NCBI GenBank assembly: GCA_021205755.1
Contig: JAJPWX010000034.1
Coordinates: 1-39,102, forward strand
Source of the DNA: Lachnospiraceae bacterium
GTDB lineage: Bacteria > Bacillota > Clostridia > Lachnospirales > Lachnospiraceae
Direction of reading: 5' to 3'
DNA: 39,102 nucleotides
Shown: positions 32,686 through 39,102 of the stretch, piece after piece
How positions within the stretch are numbered: position 1 is the stretch's first letter
Layout: each line of letters opens with the position of its first letter
Translations under genes and position numbers: made by a program
Notes under the pieces: model-generated
Seen by the model: the letters and a program-made list of their open reading frames with translations, nothing else
What the model was told of the DNA's origin: nothing
Databases searched by the model: none

Positions 32686-35600
32686 TATCTGTAGTACGCT
32701 ACGCCCGATTCAAAGATCTTCAGGTCCTGCTCTCCGTATATATTGATCGCCACAGAATCCCCGCGGCGCTCTGCGTGTGCCATTTTGCCCAGCACTCTGC
32801 CATCCGGGCTTGTAATGCCTTCGATCGCGAAATAGGAACCGTTGATGTTCCACATCTCATCGCTCACATCAATATTGCCGTCGATGTCACAGTACTGCGT
32901 CGCTACCTGGCCATTGCCAAACAGACGGAGCAGCCATTCCTTGCTGGCGACAAAACGTCCTTCCCCGTGGGAAGCCGGGCTTGCGTAGACGCCGCCAAGC
33001 GTTGCCCCGGCAAGCCATGGGGACTTGTTGCTGACCACTTTCGTGTAAGCCATTTTAGAAATATGACGGCCGATCGTATTGAAGGTCAGCGTCAGAGAAT
33101 CCTCTCTCTGCCCGGTGATCTCACCGTTCGGCACCAATCCCAGCTTGATCAGCGCCTGGAAACCATTGCAGATGCCAAGCGCCAGTCCGTCCCGCTCGTT
33201 CAGAAGTCTGGTCACCGCCTCTTTGATCTTTGCGTTCTGGAACGCAGTCGCGAAAAACTTCGCGGAGCCATCCGGCTCGTCGCCCGCTGAGAACCCGCCC
33301 GGGAACATGATGATCTGCGCCTGGCTGATCGCTTTTTCAAATACATCCACGGATTCGCGGATATCCTGTGCGCTGAGGTTGCGAAACACCCGTACGTCTA
33401 CTTCTGCCCCCGCGCGCTCAAATGCTTTCGTACTGTCATACTCACAGTTCGTTCCTGCAAATACCGGAATGAACACACGAGGCTTCGCGACTTTGTGCTT
33501 ACAGATATACATCTTTCCTTCGGTAAGCTGCCATAAGCCCTTTTCCGTCATTTTTCCGCCGGAATCCTTTCTGCCGGCAAAGAAATACGAGCGCGGTCCA
33601 TCGACCGGATTTCCGTCAATGTCCAGGCCGCCGCCGACAGTCGGAATCCCTGAGTCAGTCTTGAACACTTTCTCAAGCGTCCCCGTCCACGCCTTTAGCG
33701 CCTCATCGCCCGGAATCTTCACATCACAGTATTCAAAGACACCCGTATCGGTCACCTCGCCGATTACCGTATAGGAAATCGCCAGATTTCCTACGCCGCC
33801 GTCCACGACCTCGGCAACAATGTTTCCGAATCCCGCCGTAAACAGGTCACGCGCGTCCACGTTGTGCTCAATCCGGAAGCTGCGCCCGTTACCGAATGCC
33901 ATCTTAGAGAGTGCGGCGACCAGACCCTTTCCGTCTACCGCATAAGCGGATACAATACGTCCTGCCTCGATGTCCTGATGGAACTTCCGATACTGGTCAA
34001 GCACCTGCTCATACTTCGGCAGGCCGTATTCATCTTTTTCAATCTGCAGCAAAATCAGCTTATTTCCGGCCTTTTTCAATTCCGGAGTAATGATGGTGCG
34101 GTCACTCGCCACATCGACTGCGAACGAAACCAGAGTCGGCGGCACATCAATCTCGTGATGCCCGTTCCCCGCAGCATCCGCCTCATCTAAAATATTAAAC
34201 GATCCCGACATACTGTCCTTGCCGCCGATCGCCGGCAGGCCATAGCCAATCTGTGCGTCATACGCACCCAACAGCGCTGCAAACGGCTGGCTCCAGCGTT
34301 TCGGTTCTTTCGTCATGCGGCGGAAATATTCCTGGAAGGTAAAGCGAATTTTGTCCGCCTCGCCGCCGTTTGCCACGATGCGCGCAATCGATTCCGTCAC
34401 CGCGTAAACGGCTCCGTGATAGGGGCTCCAGCTCGAAAGATATGGATCAAAGCCATAGCTCATCATCGTCACAGCGTCCGTCTTTCCATCCAGAACCGGA
34501 AGCTTCGCCACCATCGCCTGTGTCTCCGTCATCTGGTATTTTCCGCCATAAGGCATCAACACCGAACCAGCGCCGATAGAGCTGTCAAACATCTCCACAA
34601 GCCCTTTCTGGGAGCAACAGTTCAAATCTGCGAGCGTGGAAAGCCATTTTTCACGGACATCACCGACATCCTCCCGCACAAAATACGGCTCCGTCTCAGA
34701 AGGCATTTCTACCTCTACCGCCGTCTCCTGATGCGCGCCATTCGTATCCAGAAAAGCTCGCGAGATATTGACGATCTCCTTTCCTCTCCAGAGAAGACAC
34801 AGCCGCGGTTCTTCCGTCACTACCGCAACGGCGGTAGACTCCAGATTCTCCTCTGCGGCGTAGCGCATAAATGTATCCACATCTTTCGGATCCACAACGA
34901 CTGCCATACGCTCCTGAGACTCGGAAATCGCGATTTCTGTTCCATCCAGACCGGCGTATTTTTTCGGGACTTTATCAAGATCCACACGAAGCCCGTCCGC
35001 CAGCTCGCCGATCGCTACCGACACGCCGCCCGCGCCGAAATCGTTGCATTTCTTGATCAGATGGCTGACCTCCGGACGGCGGAACAGCCTCTGCAGCTTA
35101 CGCTCGGTTGGAGCATTTCCCTTCTGTACTTCTGCGCCGCAGACTTCGATCGAAGCTTCTGTGTGCACCTTCGAGGAACCGGTCGCACCGCCGATTCCAT
35201 CGCGGCCGGTACGGCCGCCAAGCAAAATAATGATATCGCCCGGATCCGAATTCTCGCGAATGACCGCCTTTCTCGGAGCCGCCGCCATCACCGCGCCAAT
35301 CTCCATGCGCTTTGCCACATAATTCGGATGATATATTTCCTTTACATAGCCGGTCGCCAGTCCGATCTGGTTGCCATAAGAGCTATAGCCATGCGCTGCC
35401 TCACGCACCAGCTTCTTCTGCGGAAGCTTACCCTTCAGCGTCTCAGAAGCGGGCACTGTCGGATCTGCCGCGCCGGTCACACGCATCGCCTGATAGACGT
35501 ATGTCCGCCCGGAGAGCGGATCACGAATTGCGCCGCCCAGGCACGTCGCCGCACCGCCGAACGGCTCGATTTCCGTCGGGTGATTGTGCGTCTCATTTTT

Positions 35601-36605
35601 AAAGTTTACCAGCCACTCCTCAGTGGTCTTCTCCGGCGCTTTCCCTTCCGCAGCCTGCCGCTCAATCTCTACCGGCACCACGATGCTGCAGGCGTTGATC
35701 TCATCGGATTCCTCCTGGTCGTCCAGCTTGCCCTCTTTTTTCAGCTTGCGAGCCGCCAGCGTCGCCAGATCCATCAGGCAGGGGAATTTTTCTTTCGCGC
35801 GGCTTTCTCCAAATACGTCTTTCCGGTCTGCCAGATACTGCCTGTATGTCTTCTCAATCGGCGCACGGTAATATCCGTCGTCAAAAGTCACATCCTTCAG
35901 CTCTGTCGAGAATGTCGTATGACGGCAGTGGTCTGACCAGTACGTATCCAGCACCCGCACCTCCGTCACCGTCGGATCACGGTGCTCTTCGGAAGCAAAA
36001 TACTTCTGAATGTGCTGGAAATCGCGGAAGGTCATCGCCAGATTCAGCGAATCATAAAGCGTTTTCAGATCTGCTTCCTCCATCACGGTAAAGCCTTCAA
36101 ACGTCGCAATATCCGCCGGCTCTCCAAACTGTGTCACAAGAGTCTCCGGCTTTTCAAACCCGGTCTCACGGGAATCCACCGGGTTGATGCAGTGATGCCG
36201 GATCGCCTCAAACTCTGCGTCTGAGAGCTCTCCTGATACAACATACACGGTCGCGGAACGAATAATCGGCTCTTCTTCTTCATTCAAAAACTGCACACAC
36301 TGCCGTGCCGAATCTGCCCTCTGATCGAACTGCCCCGGCAGATACTCAACGGCAAACGCCCGCTCTCCTTCGGAAAGCGGAAATTCTTCCTCATACAGCA
36401 TATCCACCGGCGGCTCCGAAAACACCGTCCGGCAGGCTTTCTGATATACATCCTCTGAAATATTTTCCACATCATAGCGGATCAGAACCCTGACCCCACT
36501 GAGTCCTTTCACACCCAGATAACTTTTGATCTCGTGCGCGAGATCCTTTGCGGCCACCGCAAAGCTATCCTTTTTTTCCACGTAAACTCTTTTTACTCTG
36601 CTCAT
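32685..36605 (-). CDS. purL: Phosphoribosylformylglycinamidine synthase, single-chain form
   Basis: The fourth step of purine synthesis: FGAR with glutamine and ATP gives FGAM. At 1306 residues it carries all parts that bacilli split into PurS, PurL and PurQ. An N-terminal region of about 200 residues is followed by two AIRS-like ATP-binding halves (VLDTYWSDHCRHTTFS, NFKNETHNHPTEIEPFGGAA, DFGAGGVSVAIGELADG, LPAIGGKDSMSGSF). The glutamine amidotransferase domain runs from about 1044, with the Cys1146 nucleophile in GICNGFQAL and His1213/Glu1215 in SHGEGRF. AGGAGG lies six bases before the ATG. A strong promoter and a leader of about 90 bases precede it. It overlaps the CapA-like gene by one base. 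Confidence 0.97.
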   Translation of the reverse strand: MSRVKRVYVEKKDSFAVAAKDLAHEIKSYLGVKGLSGVRVLIRYDVENISEDVYQKACRTVFSEPPVDMLYEEEFPLSEGERAFAVEYLPGQFDQRADSARQCVQFLNEEEEPIIRSATVYVVSGELSDAEFEAIRHHCINPVDSRETGFEKPETLVTQFGEPADIATFEGFTVMEEADLKTLYDSLNLAMTFRDFQHIQKYFASEEHRDPTVTEVRVLDTYWSDHCRHTTFSTELKDVTFDDGYYRAPIEKTYRQYLADRKDVFGESRAKEKFPCLMDLATLAARKLKKEGKLDDQEESDEINACSIVVPVEIERQAAEGKAPEKTTEEWLVNFKNETHNHPTEIEPFGGAATCLGGAIRDPLSGRTYVYQAMRVTGAADPTVPASETLKGKLPQKKLVREAAHGYSSYGNQIGLATGYVKEIYHPNYVAKRMEIGAVMAAAPRKAVIRENSDPGDIIILLGGRTGRDGIGGATGSSKVHTEASIEVCGAEVQKGNAPTERKLQRLFRRPEVSHLIKKCNDFGAGGVSVAIGELADGLRVDLDKVPKKYAGLDGTEIAISESQERMAVVVDPKDVDTFMRYAAEENLESTAVAVVTEEPRLCLLWRGKEIVNISRAFLDTNGAHQETAVEVEMPSETEPYFVREDVGDVREKWLSTLADLNCCSQKGLVEMFDSSIGAGSVLMPYGGKYQMTETQAMVAKLPVLDGKTDAVTMMSYGFDPYLSSWSPYHGAVYAVTESIARIVANGGEADKIRFTFQEYFRRMTKEPKRWSQPFAALLGAYDAQIGYGLPAIGGKDSMSGSFNILDEADAAGNGHHEIDVPPTLVSFAVDVASDRTIITPELKKAGNKLILLQIEKDEYGLPKYEQVLDQYRKFHQDIEAGRIVSAYAVDGKGLVAALSKMAFGNGRSFRIEHNVDARDLFTAGFGNIVAEVVDGGVGNLAISYTVIGEVTDTGVFEYCDVKIPGDEALKAWTGTLEKVFKTDSGIPTVGGGLDIDGNPVDGPRSYFFAGRKDSGGKMTEKGLWQLTEGKMYICKHKVAKPRVFIPVFAGTNCEYDSTKAFERAGAEVDVRVFRNLSAQDIRESVDVFEKAISQAQIIMFPGGFSAGDEPDGSAKFFATAFQNAKIKEAVTRLLNERDGLALGICNGFQALIKLGLVPNGEITGQREDSLTLTFNTIGRHISKMAYTKVVSNKSPWLAGATLGGVYASPASHGEGRFVASKEWLLRLFGNGQVATQYCDIDGNIDVSDEMWNINGSYFAIEGITSPDGRVLGKMAHAERRGDSVAINIYGEQDLKIFESGVAYYR

Positions 36606-36700
36606 TTGGATCCTCCTGTGGCTATCTGTTTGGGCAATTGCTCCGTACCGTCATCGCTTACCGTTCCCGGCTTTTCTCTTTATTCCGGTACTCTCTGCGA

Positions 36701-36729
36701 ATTTTATCACACTTAAAGCAATATGACAA
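36701..36729 (-). promoter_or_regulatory. Promoter of purL
   Basis: On the minus strand TTGTCA (36729-36724), a 17-base spacer and TAAAAT (36706-36701) form a near-consensus promoter. The leader of about 90 bases contains a 6-bp stem (36645-36650 with 36686-36691). I do not recognise a purine riboswitch in it. Confidence 0.8.
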
Positions 36730-36760
36730 GATTCGGCGCAGAAAGTTCTTAAATTGGATG

Positions 36761-36789
36761 AAAAACCCCGCCATCATGCAGTGGCGGGG
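36761..36789 (-). terminator. Intrinsic terminator of the BspA-like gene
   Basis: CCCCGCCA (36766-36773) pairs with TGGCGGGG (36782-36789) around 8 bases. On the minus strand a T5 run follows (A5 at 36761-36765). It starts 7 bases past the stop of the surface-protein gene and insulates it from the purL promoter. Confidence 0.92.
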
Positions 36790-36795
36790 TATGAT

Positions 36796-39102
36796 TTATT
36801 TTTGTATTTGAACGGAACTTACACTGCTCCAGGCGGAGTAGTATTTTGTCCCCGCACTGTTCTTATAATACGTGCGGATTCGCACATAGTATGTCGTTCC
36901 GCCTGTCAGACCGGTGATCGTCTGGCTCACCTGCGTCCGCGACTTCACCCAAACAGTTTTGCTGCTGGTAAAAGAAGAACTGGTCGAATACTGGATCTGG
37001 TAGCCTGTTCCCTTTGACACTTTGCCCCAGGTCACCGTCGCGCTGCCGGAAGTGCTGCTCGTGACAGCGGAAATGACCGGTTTCTTCAGACGAACAGTTT
37101 TTTTCGCTGTACCCGAACCGCTCGAGGTACCGCTGTAGGCGACTACCTTATAAACATAAGTCGTCCCATATTTGCTTTTCACACTGGTGTCCGAATACTT
37201 CAGCGTAGAGCCGCTCGTAATCGTCGCAATTACCTCATAGCTGCCGCTGCCTGTTTTGCGTTTCACATAATAGCCGTCCGCGCCGGTGACTTTTTTCCAC
37301 TTCACGGTAATTCCTTTGGCGGTATTGGTCAGGCTGGATATCGTGCAGGAGGCCAGCTTTACTTTTATTTTTACTGTTTTACTGGCGGCGGCGGTCGTAC
37401 TGTTACCCGCCGCTGTGACCGTAATCGTCACAGTACCTGCTTTTTTGCCGGTCACCACGCCTTTGCTGCTGACTTTAGCGATGGTCTTATCGCTCGAGCT
37501 GTACGTAATTGTCCCGGTTCCGCTTGCTGTGATGGTCGCTTTCGAACCGGCCGTAATGGTAGAAGCCGAGGTGCTCACGGTCAGGCTCTGGCTGATCTTA
37601 TTAATTGTAAAGTTCACCGTCGCCGTACTGCCGGTGTAATCTCCCTTACCGGTCAGGGTAACCGTCGCCGTGCCCGGGTTTTTATTGTTGCTGTACCCCG
37701 ACACCGTATAATCCGTACCGGCAGTCAGGGTTGTGCTGCCGTCCTTTACCGTAACCGCCGGCTTTTTCGCGGTGCCATCGTACGTATAGCTGCTCTGGGA
37801 AAGCGTAATCGTGCATGCGGAAAGCCCGTAATAAACCGTCGCCGAAGAGAGCGGGTCGTTGTAGGAGTCCACACTGACCGATGCCCAGGCCGTCTTTGTG
37901 CCCTGGTAGTATACCGTGGCAAGACTGGAGCATTTATAAAAAGCCCACTCCCCAATTGATGTCACACCCGCGGGAATTGTCACGCTGGTCAGCGCCGTGC
38001 AATGCTCAAATGCATAGGTTTCGATCGACGTCACCCCACTGCCAATCACGGCAGTCTTCAGGCTGGTGCAGCCATAAAACGCGCAGGTGCCCACAGAAGT
38101 CACACTGTCCGGGATTGTGATACTGGTCAGCGCCGTACAGCTGTCAAAGGCATATTCTCCAATCGTGGTCACGGTATCTGGGATCGTAACAGAAGTAAAC
38201 AGACAGCTGCAGAACGCCCCGTCCGCTATGGTCGTCACACCGGTCGGAATGGTATAAGAGGTTCCGGTCTTTGCCATCGGATACAGAATCAGCTCCGTCT
38301 GAGCCTTATTAAATAAAACACCGTCTTTGGATGAATAAGCGATATTGCCGGAAGCCACCGTAATGGCGGTCAGCGTATAGCAGTCCGAAAGCGCCCACTC
38401 ACTGATCGTCGTCACACTGGCCGGGATCGTAATCGAAGTCAGACTGCAGTCCGCAAACGCGCTCATGGCGATGGAAGTCACCTTATCCGGAATCGTAATG
38501 GAAGTCAGGCTGCTGCAGCCGGCAAACATGCACATAGTGATCGCTGTCAGATTGCTCGACAGTGTAACAGATTTCAGGCTGCTGCAGTACAAAAACGCGT
38601 AGGAGCTGATGGTGGTCACGCTGTCCGGAATCGTAATGGAAGTCAGCGCGGTGCATTCATAAAATGCCCGCGCGCCAATCGAGGTCACCGTGTTCGGAAT
38701 GGAAATCGAAGTCAGCGCAGTGCAGTGCATAAAAGCATACGCGCCAATCGAAGTCACTCCGCTTTCAATCACCACAGACGTAATCGTATCGTTATAACTG
38801 AACCAGGGCGGATTCGTCGTCGAATCCGTTACGGAGGTCGTATTTACCGCATAGGTCGCCATCTCGCCCGTGCCGCTGATCGTCAGGACTCCATCCTCCA
38901 GTGTCCAGGTCAGGTTGGAAGTATTCGCCCCGCAGGTACCGGAGGCTGTCGCGCTGACAGCGCCTTCCGACTCTGATTCCGCCTCGGCGGCATCCGTATC
39001 GGCGGCCGCCCCGTCCTCTGACGAATCGGTCTCCTCTTCTGACGCATCAGTCTCTTCCTCCGATGTGCCCGCGTCCACAAACATATCGTCGTCGTCCAGC
39101 AT
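36796..39102 (-). CDS. BspA-like leucine-rich-repeat surface protein (N terminus outside window)
   Basis: At least 768 residues are visible. An acidic Asp/Glu/Ser-rich stalk covers residues 1-47. Cys-containing LRR_5/BspA repeats cover about 100-400, with units such as TSITIPDSVTSIG followed by AFYGCTSL. An MBG/YDG-like beta domain spans 430-502, a Big_2-like domain about 505-582, and two fibronectin type III-like domains run to the end. There is no LPxTG motif or C-terminal membrane segment. The frame is open to the window edge, where an ATG happens to fall. A signal peptide or anchor is therefore expected further upstream. Such proteins are adhesin-like and bind host or matrix molecules. 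The terminator follows immediately. Confidence 0.88.
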   Translation of the reverse strand: MLDDDDMFVDAGTSEEETDASEEETDSSEDGAAADTDAAEAESESEGAVSATASGTCGANTSNLTWTLEDGVLTISGTGEMATYAVNTTSVTDSTTNPPWFSYNDTITSVVIESGVTSIGAYAFMHCTALTSISIPNTVTSIGARAFYECTALTSITIPDSVTTISSYAFLYCSSLKSVTLSSNLTAITMCMFAGCSSLTSITIPDKVTSIAMSAFADCSLTSITIPASVTTISEWALSDCYTLTAITVASGNIAYSSKDGVLFNKAQTELILYPMAKTGTSYTIPTGVTTIADGAFCSCLFTSVTIPDTVTTIGEYAFDSCTALTSITIPDSVTSVGTCAFYGCTSLKTAVIGSGVTSIETYAFEHCTALTSVTIPAGVTSIGEWAFYKCSSLATVYYQGTKTAWASVSVDSYNDPLSSATVYYGLSACTITLSQSSYTYDGTAKKPAVTVKDGSTTLTAGTDYTVSGYSNNKNPGTATVTLTGKGDYTGSTATVNFTINKISQSLTVSTSASTITAGSKATITASGTGTITYSSSDKTIAKVSSKGVVTGKKAGTVTITVTAAGNSTTAAASKTVKIKVKLASCTISSLTNTAKGITVKWKKVTGADGYYVKRKTGSGSYEVIATITSGSTLKYSDTSVKSKYGTTYVYKVVAYSGTSSGSGTAKKTVRLKKPVISAVTSSTSGSATVTWGKVSKGTGYQIQYSTSSSFTSSKTVWVKSRTQVSQTITGLTGGTTYYVRIRTYYKNSAGTKYYSAWSSVSSVQIQK

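Noticed and set aside
31884-33290. A 468-codon open frame on the + strand spanning the purL/CapA junction
   Set aside because: It crosses two genes encoded on the other strand, is dominated by Pro/Arg/Ser and has no ribosome site.
34416-35936. A 506-codon open frame on the + strand opposite purL
   Set aside because: purL is unambiguous on the other strand. This translation is Arg/His/Ile-rich, as expected from reverse reading of a conserved gene.
36606-36694. Possible purine riboswitch before purL
   Set aside because: The leader is about 90 bases with one 6-bp stem; the conserved junction bases of purine riboswitches were not found.

Overview
The window looks like a chromosomal segment of a gut Firmicute, most likely a Lachnospiraceae-type clostridium. 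The basis is near-perfect AGGAGG ribosome sites before most genes, roughly balanced base composition, a single-chain 1306-residue PurL, an ATPase-less Lpl-type sugar ABC transporter, a BspA-like leucine-rich-repeat surface protein and many catabolic clusters under AraC-type control. No phage, integrase or CRISPR array was seen. This assignment is inference from gene content, not a database match.

Layout. (1) 1-7000: after the tail of an unrecognised + strand gene, a minus-strand run reads GH28 pectinase, ROK sugar kinase (frameshifted at a G6 tract), GH105 unsaturated-uronyl hydrolase, nagB, class II aldolase, nagA. It joins pectin-fragment hydrolysis to amino-sugar catabolism. (2) 7087-7898: a monocistronic MgtC/SapB gene with its own promoter, ending in a hairpin shared with the convergent iol operon. 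(3) 7943-17834: a myo-inositol operon, transcribed leftward as two unrecognised genes, then iolC, iolD, iolB, iolG, iolE, iolA. A divergent AraC regulator (17919-18830) shares an overlapping promoter with it. No iolJ aldolase or inositol transporter is inside the operon. (4) 18833-23232: an inverted-repeat intergenic region, then HAD protein, two permeases and a solute-binding protein, all on the minus strand. The binding protein has a Tat-like signal and no lipobox. (5) 23233-26897: a 395-base control region with a 14-bp tandem repeat whose last partial unit supplies the -35 box of a GH38 alpha-mannosidase. (6) 27029-29557: a DUF2284 metal-binding protein, tRNA-Met and tRNA-Val with promoter and terminator, a PAP2 membrane protein, and a REP-type (Y1) transposase homologue that has lost its HUH residues. 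(7) 29770-36795: purL, overlapping by one base with a membrane-anchored CapA-like protein. (8) 36761-39102: a BspA-like repeat protein cut by the window edge.

Taken together this is a carbohydrate-scavenging region. It covers pectin, amino sugars, inositol and mannosides, feeding glycolytic intermediates, next to housekeeping purine and tRNA genes. The points most worth following are the two unknown genes that lead the iol operon, the repeat-built mannosidase promoter, the homopolymer frameshift in the ROK kinase, the purL/CapA coupling and the catalytically dead transposase relative. Functions come from motif recognition by eye, and start sites were chosen from visible ribosome sites.
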